Shown: piece by piece, positions 19,335-30,611 of the stretch
How positions within the stretch are numbered: the stretch's first letter is position 1
Layout of the letters: each line of letters opens with the position of its first letter
Origin: Chromera velia
Lineage: Eukaryota > Sar > Chromeraceae
Reading direction: 5' to 3'
Length of the DNA: 32,537 bases
NCBI GenBank assembly: GCA_018398765.1
Contig: JAHBMJ010005834.1
Span: 112,590 to 145,126, forward strand
Translations under genes and position numbers: made by a program
The notes under the pieces: model-generated
Told to the model about the DNA's origin: nothing
The model's database searches: none
What the model saw: the letters and a program-made list of their open reading frames with translations, nothing else

Positions 19335-22300
19335 TGCCTTCTCCCCCCCCCATAGCCTGTGCGCCCCACCCAGGCCGAAGCATGGAAATTGGCAATCGCT
19401 TGTTTTGTATTCTTCAATGACGATAGGGGCTTCCATAATGCGTCTTCCAATGGATATCCCCTCCAGAAAACCTTGTACTGCTTGGCCTTGCCCCTTCCTC
19501 GGACTGCAAGGATTTTCTCGACTTCATACTCCTCCTCGGCCCAAGCGGGCATGCAGACAGACGGGAGGCGAGTCTCCCCACTCGGCTGACGGTAAAGCTT
19601 GCACAACGATGTGTGAATAATAGGGTGCTTCCTGCTCCCAGCAGGCAAAACAACCTCCAGATTGTCTTAAGGCAGAACGGTCTCAACTTCGAACGGACCG
19701 AACCAAACTGAATCAAGCTTCCTAGCATATTCCTCCCCCTTCCCCACAGGACGTGGCCACCACGTACAGTGTACTAGGATATAATCTCCTACTCGGATGT
19801 TTTTGGCGGGACGCCGACGGCGATTGGCGTTTCAGGTCATGACTTGTTAGACTGAGCGGAGTAAATCTCTTGCTACAGCGATCATCTGGCTGTGCTCTTC
19901 CAGAAATTCCCTTGCGTCGAAAGAAGGTTCGACTGAGACTGGGAGATTGAGAGCACGGGGGATGAGCGGGGACTTCCTACCATCGAGAGTGAGGGATGCA
20001 AATCCAGTCTCCTCATGGACAGAGGAGTTGTATGCAAACTCCACATCACACAGAAATTCAGACCACCGGGAGTTCTTCGTGTCTACCAGACACTGCAAAG
20101 CCTCCTCGAGGGTGTGATTCATTCTCTCTGCGGCACCCGCTGTGTCATGGTGCGATGCAGTCGCAAAATCGACTTCTGAACCGCTGGAGGCATGGAGGGT
20201 CTACCAAAAGCGGGCAACAAAACGGGGGTCACGGTCGCAGACGATATGACGCTGGAAGCCCTTCTTGCACGAAACGTGCTGGCGGTAGATTCGCGCGGTC
20301 TCCTCTGCTCTTACTGTGCTGTGAGTGGGAATCAAGACGACTGCTTTGATGAACCGGCAAAGCACCACAAGAATCGCATCAAACCCCTCATCACCAGAAG
20401 GCCGCAAGTCAGTAAGGCGGTCAATGCAAGTCGACTCCCAAGGGTATGAAGGGATAGGGAGGGGCTGCAAAAGCCCGAGGCGGGCCGCAGTGGAACCCTT
20501 ACTTCTCTGACACCGATCGCACGCGCGAACAAAAGAAGCGACTAACCTCCACATCTTGGGCCAGTAGTATAATGACGCCACTTTCCGATAGGTCTTCCCC
20601 GTCCCAAAGTGAGCAGCGTGCGGAGGAGAGTGCACCCCAGCCATCACAGTCCCCTGCTAAGATCTAGGGACATAGAGACGATTCCTCTCAAAATACAGGA
20701 GACCGGCACGAAGCGACATGTCTCGCAAACGAAGGGCAAAATCAGGGGTGGGGGCGGGTGGGCGCTGCTGTGACAAATACTGAAGGACAGGGTGGAAGAA
20801 GGGATCGGCTGAGTATCCCCTCCTGCAGGCATCAAGAAATGCCTGTGACTGCATGGCAAAGACTGTCAAACTCTGCAACTCTATCCCTACCCGAGACTGC
20901 TGCCCATCTCCCTCCCTAACTGGAGTCTGGCTCTCCTCAATCTCAGGAACCAAATCGGGCAGATCAGTATACTCTGCCCCCAAAGACCCAACGGGCTGGA
21001 CAGACATCGGAACAGCCTCCGGCAGGGGCCTGGGACGTACAAACAGATGCTGAGCGCGACCCATACGAGAAACCTCGGCGGAAGACGGCATGAGCTGCCG
21101 TATGGCAGGAGGGTTTCGGGAAAGGGCATCTGCTACAATGTTTGCTCTCCCTGGGATGTACTTTGGAGTGATGCCGAGCTCCTGCATGAACTCAATCCAG
21201 CGTTGGACTCACAAGCAGCAAAATTCGAACGATCGGTGGCTGAAATTTGTGAGGCTCTGGTGATCGGTCCATATTTTGGAGTCTGAAGACAGGAAGTGTC
21301 TCCACACCTTTGCGAAATGCACAATCGCTAGAAATTCCAACTCTCGGACGGGGTACTTGGCTTCCGTGGATGTCAGATAGCGGGAGCCGAAAGCGAGGGG
21401 GCAGTATCTCCCAGTTGCGTAGTCCCTCTGGAGGGCGACAGCCCCAATAGCTCCTGCAGACTGCGACGCGTCGGGTACCAGAATGACTGGCTTGCTGGGA
21501 TCGGGGAGGGCAAGGGTGGCATGCTCCTGTACTGCCCTCTTCAGCTTAGCAAACGCACGTGACTGTGCAGTCTTCCATTTGAAGGGAACGTTCCCCTGGA
21601 GGAGGAATGTGAGAGGCCCCATAAGAAACGAGAACCTCGGAACAAACCGGCAGAACCAATTGGCCAGTCCCAGAAACTGGCGCAGGGAAGTGCGGTCTGT
21701 GGGTTGTGCGAACTCAGTGAGCGCTTGCATTTTCTCATGGCTCGGTCTGACCCCCTTCGCATCAACCACCAACTCCAAAAATTTCGCCTCTGTCCGAAGC
21801 TATGCGCATTTAAAGACCTTGACGTAGAGCTGGTGTTCCCTCAAAAGGGAAAAGACTTGGTTGATGTGCTCGATATGCTCCTCCGGAGTGCGGCTGAAAA
21901 TAAGAACATCATCAATAAACACAACAACACACTTGTCAAGGAGTGGTTTAAGCACATCCGTGATGAGACGCATGCTGATAGAAGGTGCATTACACAAACC
22001 AAACGGCATCACCAGCCATTCAAAACTGCCGTACCTTGTGACGAATACCGTCTTCTCTTCGTCTCCCTCCCTGATCCTTGTTTAATGGAAGTATTGCCGT
22101 AAGTCCAGAGACGAAAAAAATTTTGCGCCATGGAGGCGACTCAGCAGCTCCTCTGGGTGAAGAATAGGGAATTTGTCGCGGACTGTGATCTTGTTGAGTC
22201 CCGTAAAGTCGATGCACATCCGTTGTGTCCCGTCTACCTTCTGCACAAACAGGACTGGCGCAGTATATGGACTTATCGAAGGGCGGATGTGCTTTTTCTC

Positions 22301-23852
22301 GAGGTATAAGTCCAACTGCCGCCTCAGCTCGTCAAGCTGACCGTATGACAGTCGGTAGGTTGCTCTCACAGGAGGAGAGTGCCCTGCCTCAAGCTTGATC
22401 TCACACTCGATCTTTTGGTGGGGCGGGAGACCTGGGAGCTCGTCTGGGAACCGATCAAAATGTTTTTCGAGAACCGGTCGGACGTTGGGTGGGACCTCTT
22501 TGCTCTGGAGGTGCTTTCGGAATCCTGTGTAGGTCGAAGAATTGATAGGATGGTCAGGAGGGAAAGACGAAAGGGGTAGTGGGTCTCCGGGTTTTAATAC
22601 CGGCAGACTGCAGAGAATGCACCCCCAACATATCACTCACCCCCCCCTTCTGCACTGCTTCGAGGCGGAACAGATGTACACGGGAACTGGGTCTCTTCAT
22701 CAGCCGACGGAGCTCTCTCTGGCTGAAGAAGTCCTCCCCCTCCCCTTCCGCCGGGTACTCCTCGCTGTCAAGCAGGAGCAAGTCTCTCCCGGTCGGCGAC
22801 TCACACGCGGGGATCGTGAGGGCCTTCTCACGGTAATGTGGGATAGAAATGTATTCCTCACAGAAGAGCATCCCTAACACAATATCGTAATCATCGTCCA
22901 GATCAATTAGTGTGAGATCCAGAGGCGCGCTGAAGCCCTGGATGCAGAGGGGAAGGCCTTTGACCTCCTAAAAAATCGGAAGCTGCGGTCCCCCGTTTAA
23001 CCCGCCCTTGCATACGGTCGGCTCATCGAGATCCCAGAGAGTGAAACGGTTCGACTCGGCAATGGAGTGGGCAAAGAAGTTCAAATCTGCCCCAGGATCG
23101 TACAAACAGCGAACAGGGACCCCTGCCAACCAACCATGGAAGCGAATGAGCTTCCCTGGCGCACGGGAGGTCTTTGTGGAGTAGTATCTGCAAAACAGGT
23201 AGCCGTTCTGCATGCCTGCATTCTGATTCCGCTGTTGCGACCCCTACAACCCCGGCGGGAAGTCAGTGACTGGGCGTGCGGCAGGCTGCCACATCTGCTG
23301 GTGCTGCATGGGCGAAGGTGCAAGGCCTGAAGGCACTACTGGACCCTGAGGTTGCATAAGAGGGTTGCCGCCCCCCATATGCCTGAAATTCCGATTGTCA
23401 GGGCGGGGAGGGGCATTTCGATGCTGCTGTTGTTGCTGCTGAAATGACTGGTATGTGAAGTTTCGGTGCTGCTGGGGGAGGAGACGGTTGTTGGACTTTG
23501 GGCACCTGTTTGCCCGGTAGCCCTGTTGGTGGCAGCTAAAACATCTATCTTCTCTGATGTGCCTCTGCACCTGCTTGTGCGACAGTGCATATAGGCGTGA
23601 CAATCGATCTATTTCCATCGGTGCAGACCCATCCATGTTGCGCTGTTGCACCGTATGCCCGCCCCTATCGGCACGCTTACCTCGGATCAATTGGTCTTCC
23701 TCGTCTGCCACTGTCATGACAGCCTCAAGTCCCGTGACTCCCCGACGCTTCACAGCGAGGCGAATGTCAGTTGGCAATCCCCTGAGGTAGTCGTGCAGCA
23801 GGTCGGCTTCTGTGACATCCTTAATTTGCATGGCCTTCTCTATGAAGTCATC
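19310..23852 (-). pseudogene. Chromovirus gag-pol remnant (Gag C-terminal part to chromodomain)
   Basis: Parts read on the minus strand, with approximate spans: Gag C-terminal half with a CCHC-type zinc-knuckle region and a Gln/Pro-rich tail (23240-23852); aspartic protease region (22970-23210); reverse transcriptase (21800-22640), including FIDDVLIFS; RNase H (21200-21600), with the VPDASQSAGAIGAV segment; linker with IPGRANIVADALSR (about 21100-21180); integrase (19850-20650), with the HHCC-type CDRCQRSK segment; chromodomain (19340-19560), with EYEVEKIL and WRGYP. These identify the family securely. The region is a fossil and contains several breaks. Confidence 0.88.
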
Positions 23853-24110
23853 CGTAGCATTGTGAAGGTCTGACAAGCAGTTGTGTTAGAATGAAATGAA
23901 GTATGCGTGCATAACGTGCATAGGGCGCATGCATGCATGCATGTATGCTGCATGGCCGGGAATTAATTGTGCAGCATGCAGTCTCTATGAAGACATCCGT
24001 TGTTTGTCTTACAGAACAGAGATAGCAGAACTACCCATATATGACAGATCCTTTATTCGTATGTAGGAGCTGATCCCAGCTATGACTAGCTGAGGGCCTA
24101 CATCCTTACG
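23853..24110 (+). repeat. Nested element 5' LTR
   Basis: The LTR starts cgtagcat and ends directly before the primer binding site at 24111. It contains a GCATGCATGCATGC run (about 23929-23942). Confidence 0.7.
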
Positions 24111-24122
24111 TGGTAGCAGAGC
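24111..24122 (+). other. Nested element primer binding site
   Basis: The bases tggtagcagagc follow the left LTR. They match the complement of the 3' end of initiator tRNA-Met over 11 bases (TGGTAGCAGAG). Confidence 0.7.
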
Positions 24123-26508
24123 ACATGATCTAGCCTCAGTGGGTTCATGCGCTCTCTTCGGATTAATCGTTCAAATAGCTTTTCGTGCTGCAGTTGCATT
24201 GCTCATCGATTGAGCTTTACATGCGGTCACTGTAGGAAGTCCAATTCAGTGGAAGCCACCTTTTTCAAAGCCCTTTTGAATTTCTTTGTCAGTTAGCAAT
24301 CATGTTGGTAGTAGAACGGTTCGGGAATTTTGTTCTGTTGCTTGAGGCTCTTGACCGGTTTAAGAATATCTCCATCCTTCACGTGCAGAAGAATGGTCAA
24401 GCCCTCCTGGCAGAAGGCAGAATACTCGCAGAAAATCTTGTGGAGGCTGCAGGTAGGCCTTCCACAGCCGCCCCTTCAGGAAAGAGGAATCCGCAGTCAC
24501 CTTCGAGAAGATTCCCTGCCAATACAGAGGGAATTTTGAAGAAGTCGAAGACCCGAAGGAGTCAGAAGTTGACTGCTGGAGCCTGGGCCCGCAAACAAGC
24601 AAGCGGCTCAGTAGACGGCAGCACAAAGAAGCAAAAGACACCTTCAAAAAGAGGGGGGAGCAATAACAGTCCTCTGTCTGCGTCGCAATGGTTGTAGATA
24701 GATGTGAAGCGGGAGAGAAGTCCCCACAGGAGAAGTGATTGGAGGCCTGTGAGGTCCGTCCCTGGGGCACCAGTGGACCTGTCCATCCAGAAAGAGTCTG
24801 TTGAGAGAGAAGATAGAGGTCAGAATACTTTCCCTCAGGTGACGTCCAAAGAAGCAGAAGAAAAGGGAAAAAACTGGGAGGGGCCGTCTTCTGATGCTGG
24901 TTGACCGACTGACCAGGGAAACATTGACATGTATGACCCGAGCGGTGAAGAAACCCTGTCATTCAGCCCGGTCCAGCCCGTCCCAGTGATGGAACCCATG
25001 CCGATGATGATCGGCAGAACCGAAGCAGCTGGGAAGGGGAAAGCCGAGAGAAGGAGAGAGAAACAACAGAGGAAGAGAGAGAGGTAGAAGGAGGTAAAGA
25101 ACCGTGCAGAGATCAATACCATCTGGCAAGCTTGTGGGGATAGCCACCAGACGAATCTTGGTACCTCCTTTCAAGGAGTGAGTGCAGAGGTGCAAATAGA
25201 GAGACAGGATAGGGTTGCAGTGAAGGAGAACCGAAAAAGAAGGAGAGAGAAGCGAAAGGAGTGGAAGAGGTAAGAGACTCAGAGAGCCGAAATCAACGCC
25301 CTCAGGCAGAGGCAGTCGTCGCTTCTTGAAAACCAAGCAAGAGTGACGGGGGAAAAAGAGCAGTGGGGGGGATTCAGCAGCAACTCCGTGCCCCAATTTA
25401 GAGACCCCCATAAAATTTGAGAGCAACAACACAGAATCACATCAGTGCACCTTCACAGTAGCATGGAGACGTGTCATAAGCAGGGAAAGAGGGGGTTTGG
25501 TTCGAATGCAGCGCCTCCCTTAAAAAAGAATGTGCAAATGTATTAACTCGCCTCTATCTGTCACAGTGACTCCGACAGGGTAGAGACGCTGAGCATGAAG
25601 GGGGATACAGGGAGTGCCCAGTCTGGAGAAACCCAAATACTGTCTCACGACGAATACATCCAGAAGTATTTCTCTGAACCATGGGCACAGTATACGATGG
25701 CGACGTTTCGTTGAGGGGTGTGTGTATGTCGTGAAGTATGTGAGCCAGAGTTGGAGACGGAATACAGTCGCATTTCAACGCTTCCCTTTTTCTGTCTGTC
25801 TACATCCTTTCATTTCGTTTGGACGTGCGGTTGCTTTGGTTTTGCACATCTGTTTGATTCTGTTTGCCTGTACTAGGGTCCCGTCTCGCCTGCGTTGAGC
25901 AGGAATTTTTTTTTTTTAGAGATCGTTTCAATTGTTGGGTGCCTTCGCTCAGCCGCGGGGCACGGCGTTGGAGGGAGGGGGCATGGTACTGGTGAGAGAG
26001 GAAAGGAGGAGACAGAAGAGCAGGTGGCAGTGAGAGAAGAAAGTATAGAGAGAAGAAGAAGAGCTAACAGTTGACAGTAAGTGATGGTCAGAAAGAGAAG
26101 ATTCTTTTTGCGCAGCATGACATGTGAAGCAAGGCAGTTATTCAGATCGATCGAAAAAAAGAGAGAGCAAGAGTTGAAGTAGGCAGAGGTGGCTGTATTG
26201 GCTACAGATTAGCCAATCAGAGAAACAGTTCATCTCATGTGTTGCTGTATTCCAGGTTTAAATCCTGTTCAAATCCTGTGAACGATTCTTCATCCCGCTT
26301 AAAGTTTTTATGTGAGAAAAGAGAGCCTGCTTTAGAATGAGTCATCATAAGCCTAGTAATCGTTCAGCAGCAAAGGCTGAAAGAGGGAGAAAATGACTTG
26401 AAGTGATTTACATAGATTCGAGACCGTTCTGTATAGACCGCGCCTTTTTAAGATCAAATTGCCTCATGCTGATGAAGTGGCGGGACACCGCTCTAGAGGG
26501 AGGGGGCA

Positions 26509-26730
26509 CGTAGCATCGTGAAGGTCTGATAAGCAGTTGTGTCAGGATGAAATTAAGTATGCGCGCATAACGTGCGTAGGGCGTATGCATGCATGCATGC
26601 TGCATAGCCGGGAATTAATTGTGCAGCATGCAGTCTCTATGAAGACATCCGTTGTTTGTTTTACAGAACAGAGATAGCAGAACTACCTATGTATGATAGA
26701 ACCTTTATCCGTATGTAGGAGCTGATCTCG
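26509..26730 (+). repeat. Nested element 3' LTR
   Basis: This repeat matches the left repeat over about 220 bp. It is preceded by the purine tract gagggagggggca and followed by chromovirus gag sequence. Confidence 0.7.
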
Positions 26731-27250
26731 GTGTACTTCTGTACTGTCTTGTTCCCACATTTCATCGCTCGGACTTCCTCTCGCAAACGTGTCTGAGCAT
26801 TTGGGTCTTTGAATTTCTTTCCAATCCTCTCTTTGAAAATCTCCCACCACTGGAACGGCGTTCAGAGGTTTTCGAGCTCGTACCACCTCTGCAGGGGACA
26901 GGATAGGTACTGACATGCTGCTTCACATTTCTCGGCTTCCAACGCTCGCGATAAGCGAAGCCATCTCTCTGTCATACAAAGCTAATCTGAGAGTTGTTTG
27001 CGACTGCCTGCGTATGTGAACGGCTCTTTGGGTTTCAAGTTTGACTTCACGGCCGCTGGGGGGCTGTTCCCCGCGGTACCCTGTTGTGCTGTCACGACTG
27101 TCTGCTGGTGGTTGATCAGCTCTTGGTGCAGCTGTTGATTCTGTTAGGTTAACTGCCTGTTTTGGACCTGCAGTGCCTGGATCTCAGCTTGCTGCTGCTG
27201 TTGAGTTTGAATGAGCTGCTGGATAAGCTCAGGAGTGATAGTAGACGGAT
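26731..27250 (-). pseudogene. Chromovirus gag remnant, N-terminal part
   Basis: On the minus strand this stretch resembles a Gag matrix/capsid start: a Gln-rich, coiled-coil-like segment (about 27110-27250), then sequence with the tryptophan/aromatic spacing of Ty3/gypsy Gag (about 26740-26960). It is separated from the rest of gag by the nested LTR element. Confidence 0.65.
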
Positions 27251-27317
27251 CCATCCTGCCCGCACTTCAAATAACGGTTGAGAGGCAGAGTGGGGTCTCC
27301 CTGAGGTGGAGGACCGG

Positions 27318-27333
27318 GGCTCTGCTGCTACCA
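27318..27333 (-). other. Chromovirus primer binding site
   Basis: On the minus strand the bases directly after the 5' LTR read tggtagcagcagagcc. They begin with the TGGTAGCAG expected for pairing with the 3' end of initiator tRNA-Met. Confidence 0.7.
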
Positions 27334-27653
27334 CGTCAGATTTCCTCCTAGACTAAGAATGTAGTCTAGTTGGGGACTTATCATACCTTACCTCCTTAAG
27401 TCTGTCACTCAGAGTTCACTTCTAAAGACTCCATTCAAGCGATACAAATGAACGAAAACTGTATGGCATGCTTCTATTTATTTCTATATTGTAAGTCTAT
27501 TATTTCTTTCTCTGTATTGTCAGTCTGTTACTTAATTCTCTTAGTGCACTTAATTAATGCCGGCCGGGCTTAGTATTGTGAAGTTAGTTTCCCAGTCCCA
27601 GTTCTAGCAAGTTTGGCGGGTGATCAAGTCGCCGTACAAGCCATAACGTAACG
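27334..27653 (-). repeat. Chromovirus 5' LTR (right copy)
   Basis: This 320-bp repeat is the partner of 19015-19334. The inner edge is followed on the minus strand by a primer binding site starting TGGTAGCAG. The outer edge abuts the CCCTT target duplication. Confidence 0.9.
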
Positions 27654-28375
27654 CCCTTTGTCTATTTTGGTTTCTTTTTTTTTTAACCGGCAAGATCGCG
27701 GCCCCAATCGGCCCGTCTATGCCCGCACTGCATGCCCGCGGCCCGCAGCCCGCCTCTCGTGCATCCGCGCGCGCGGCCACATCCGGGGTCCGTCTCTAAT
27801 TAAGGTTTCTCTTGAAAAGAGGCAGCCAATGACAACTAGCTAGTGGCAGCCTATGGCAGCTATGATCTCTCATGCACGCAGACGCCATCTGGTATATAGC
27901 AGCACAAGCGTCAACGAGATGTGTAGGTTACCTCTGGTCAGACGACGGACACGTATATACCTGTAATGACTCTTCTGCTGATGAGAGGTCTCCCAGGGAC
28001 AGGGAAGAGTTTCCTTCTGAGAAAGTTGTTAGAAGAAGACGCCAAAGAGAGGAAGAATCCACCCGAGGGGGGGCACCCGCGTGGAAGCATTCTCAGGCTC
28101 TCAAGGGATGAGCTGCGGTCCGTGACTGTGCTCTGAAGCAATTGACATGTGAATCTACGACAGTTTCAGGATCACACTTCGAAACAGTTTTCATTGTATT
28201 CACCATTGATCGATCGACACTGAGATTGTCACGCATGGCGTGTTCGGACGAGCTGTCAGGCCCTCTTTCGGCGAGAACATCCGCAATTCTATTAAAGACA
28301 CCTCGATCACAGCTACGTCTACTGGCATGTAGCCTGTAGAGGCGTCCCTGCCGTACCAGTCTGGTGCATGCCTTT
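27654..28375. other. Flank of the LTR element, no confirmed gene
   Basis: After the CCCTT duplication there is a T run, a GC-rich patch (about 27690-27790) and moderately GC-balanced sequence. A plus-strand frame (27872-28111) has a charged Arg/Glu-rich end, and a donor-like gtcagacga occurs at 27938. An upstream exon of the gene ending at 30611 could lie here, but nothing confirms it. Confidence 0.35.
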
Positions 28376-28647
28376 CTGTCTGTCTGTCTGCCTGCCTGCC
28401 TGCCTGCGCGCCTGCCCCCCCGTCTGTCGAACTTGTACGGCTTGTAGTGCGCGGTCAGTTTTTTCTGTCTCTCGGCTGGCGCGAAAGAAAGAACAATACA
28501 GTTTATCTGCCTGTTTGTCTGTCTGTCTGTCTGTATATCCGTGCGTGCGTGCGTCCGTCCGTCTGCCTGTCTTTCTTTCTGTCTTGCTGTCTTTCTTTGT
28601 TGTCTGTTGTGCACATAAAGAAAAGGAGGGGGAACAAGAAACATAGA

Positions 28648-28682
<35 letters not shown>

Positions 28683-29110
28683 CGTCCGCCCGCCTGTCCA
28701 GAAGCAACGTGTTGTCTTTCTGCCTGTCTGTTTATCCATCCGTCTGTCTCTCTGTCCGTCTACCTGTCTGTCTGTTTGTCTCTCTGTCGGCTCTGCTTGT
28801 TGCGTGAATAGAAAGAAGAAGAACAACAGAGAATGCAGAGTCGATGTGTCAAACGTTGAAAGCAGAAAGGGAGAGAAAGGAAAGAAACACAATGACTCGG
28901 CATGAGTTTCTGTTCGGGAATGAAAAGAAAAACACACAGGCGCTCCGAAAATCTGAGCGCCTCTTTTCTGACTGTGCCGACTTTCTCACAGTTGTGCTGT
29001 CTCTCTGTTGGTTTGTCTGTCCATTTTGACTCATGAGCAAGAGAGAGGAAAACCAAAAATACCGAAAATCATACTGTCTGCGTGTCTGTCTGCCTGCCTG
29101 CCTGCCTGTC
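28376..29110. repeat. (CTGT/CTGC/CCGT)n pyrimidine-purine tetranucleotide repeat blocks
   Basis: Imperfect CTGT-type tetranucleotide arrays occur at about 28376-28412, 28508-28580, 28648-28700, 28717-28790 and 29078-29110, separated by ordinary sequence. Frames across them on both strands encode only Cys/Leu/Ser-Val or Thr/Asp/Arg-Gln periodic peptides and are not genes. Confidence 0.85.
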
Positions 29111-29310
29111 TGACGGCTGAATTTCTCTTGCTCTCTCGCTGTGTCTCTCTCGCGGCTGAGCCGCGTTTCCCATTGCTGCCGTATCCTCGCATTCTGTCTC
29201 TGGCATTGTTTGTGTGCGTGCATCTGTCCTCCACCTCTTTCTCTCCACCCCCCTCTGCCTGCTCCACCCGCACTTCCCCGCCCTTTCTCTCTCCCTCTCT
29301 ATGTATGTTT

Positions 29311-29313
29311 GAT

Positions 29314-29396
<83 letters not shown>
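29311..29396. repeat. Compound (GT)n-(GA)n-(GAAA)n microsatellite
   Basis: A GT run passes into GA and then GAAA units. Further GT (29563-29582), GAAA (about 29773-29801) and CTGT/CAGT-type (29826-29862) tracts follow. Confidence 0.88.
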
Positions 29397-29938
29397 CAGA
29401 AAGACACACAGAGAGAGGGAGAGCCTGTTTGTTGTAAAGGTCTCTTTTGTGGGCCATTTGCCCCTGTGTCTGTGGGTCTCCTTCTGTGTGTGTGTGGTCG
29501 TGTGCAGACGTTCGTCTGTGTATGTGTTTGGGAGGGGGGGGGCGCTTCTGTGTACATGTGTGCGCGTGTGTGTGTGTGTGTGTCTGTCTGCCTGTCTCTC
29601 TCTGAGGAACATGTAGTCTGTCTCTCAAGAAAAGGAGTAAGAAGAAGGAACATACAGTCTGTCTGTTTCTGATGGGGCAGACGCACGAGGCGCCTAAGTC
29701 TGCATTGTCTGCTGGTCGTTCTTTCCTTTGAGTTTCCGTATGATTTGCTTTCTTGTTGTATTTTGGGCTTAAAAGGAAAAAGAAAGAAAGAAAGAAAGAA
29801 AAAAGTCATAATGTCGGCCTTTCAGTCTATCTGTCTGTCTGCCTGCCAGTCTGTCAGTCAGTCGAAAGAAACACATAGTCTGTCTTGTCTCTCTCCCTGT
29901 GTGTGTGGATCGATGCCTGTCTGCCCGTGTGCCTGCAG

Positions 29939-30611
29939 AAGTCAGGTACTTTTTGCACCCGACTTTTCGAAAGAAGAAAGAAAATTTTTCAACGGCCTCG
30001 TTGCGCATAACGCGGCGTATCTGTTGACACACGGGGCCCGGATTGGTGGGCGAGGAGGCGATGGAGAGGAAACCTGTCGCCTGCCAGTTGTGGCCCTTGA
30101 TGGCTTTGCCTTCACTCGTCTGGAAGATTTGGACAGCCTGCTTGTACAAATCATACAGACACAATCCCGTCTGTCCGAAGGAGAAAAGGGACCTAGTGTT
30201 TGCATGGCTCCTAGCTCTTTTTTGGTCGTCTTAGTGGAGTGCGAGTGTTCGGATTCCGTGGCTGAGAGCAGGATAGAGAGGGACGTACAGGAGGGAACCC
30301 ATTCTGCAGGGGACAGGACAGTGGACCTGGTGAGAAGGCTGAGGGGAGAATTTGAGGACAGCAGCGAATGGAGGCGCAATTTCGATTTAAAGTATGGAGA
30401 AGGACGGAAGGGGACGGGGGTCTCGCTCGGCACGCAGACGAAACCGGATACCTCGTGCGTTCATCTCACGGACTCAGGCTCTGCTTCTTGTGGGCTTCCT
30501 TTAAGTATGTCTCTACGCCACGTTCAAGTTGATACAAATTCAGAAGATGCAACTGCAATATTGGTAAATGTATCTAAAATTCTTCAAAGTCTTGAACACA
30601 AAATGCAATAA
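29939..30611 (+). CDS. Putative 3'-terminal exon of an unrecognised gene
   Basis: A 223-codon frame ends at TAA 30609-30611. It is preceded by a strong acceptor context (pyrimidine-rich, CCTGCAG at 29932-29938), so the exon likely starts at 29939. Upstream the frame only crosses simple repeats, which argues against the ATG at 29745 as a start. The protein segment begins SQVLFAPDFSKEERKFFNG and includes a Gly-rich loop and an acidic/basic helical stretch (RTVDLVRRLRGEFED). SLGTQTKPD contains a TQT core like that of dynein light chain LC8-binding motifs. It ends with a possible helix, ILVNVSKILQSLEHKMQ. No family was recognised. Balanced, non-repetitive composition supports coding. Upstream exons were not identified; the retroelement cluster to the left may separate or have removed them. 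Confidence 0.5.

Larger units (their letters stand above)
23853..26730 (+). mobile_element. Nested non-autonomous LTR retroelement inserted in the chromovirus gag
   Basis: Direct repeats of about 220 bp, starting cgtagcat, occur at 23853-24073 and 26509-26730 and match at about 92% by eye. After the left repeat, plus-strand tggtagcagagc (24111-24122) is a primer binding site, putting the left LTR end near 24110. A purine-rich tract (about 26495-26508) precedes the right repeat. This order fixes the orientation as plus, opposite to the host element. The 2.4-kb interior (24123-26508) has no recognisable protease, reverse transcriptase or integrase. It includes a plus-strand frame (24302-24697) and purine-rich, charged, Gag-like fragments without identifiable domains. 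It looks like a non-autonomous (LARD-like) relative that uses the machinery of another element. It is broken or was never coding-competent. Confidence 0.75.
19015..27653 (-). mobile_element. Ty3/gypsy chromovirus LTR retrotransposon, broken, with a nested insertion
   Basis: Two 320-bp direct repeats (19015-19334 and 27334-27653) bound the element, and the flanking host DNA carries a 5-bp duplication CCCTT (19010-19014 and 27654-27658). On the minus strand the parts run from a primer binding site next to the right LTR, through Gag, protease, reverse transcriptase, RNase H, integrase and a C-terminal chromodomain, to a polypurine tract next to the left LTR. The pol order (RT-RNase H-integrase) and chromodomain place it in the chromovirus branch of Ty3/gypsy. 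By eye the LTRs differ at about 23 of 320 positions (about 93% identity), so it is not a very recent insertion. Coding parts are broken, with roughly five to ten breaks. A second LTR element of about 2.9 kb sits in the gag region in the opposite orientation. Both LTR termini appear to be CGT...ACG rather than TG...CA. Confidence 0.9.

Noticed and set aside
24302-24697. 131-codon plus-strand frame as a host gene
   Set aside because: It lies between the LTRs of the nested element, has no recognisable domain, and is best treated as part of that element.
28093-28937. Long frames on both strands through the CTGT arrays
   Set aside because: The peptides are periodic products of tetranucleotide repeats; both strands are open for the same reason and no domain is present.
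29008-29809. Overlapping frames of 190-246 codons at 29.0-29.8 kb
   Set aside because: They consist mainly of microsatellite translation (Thr-His, Arg-Glu, Val-Cys runs).
29745-29938. Upstream start of the unrecognised gene at ATG 29745
   Set aside because: The codons before 29939 translate GAAA and CTGT-type repeats, and a splice acceptor sits at 29937-29938, so this part is probably intron.
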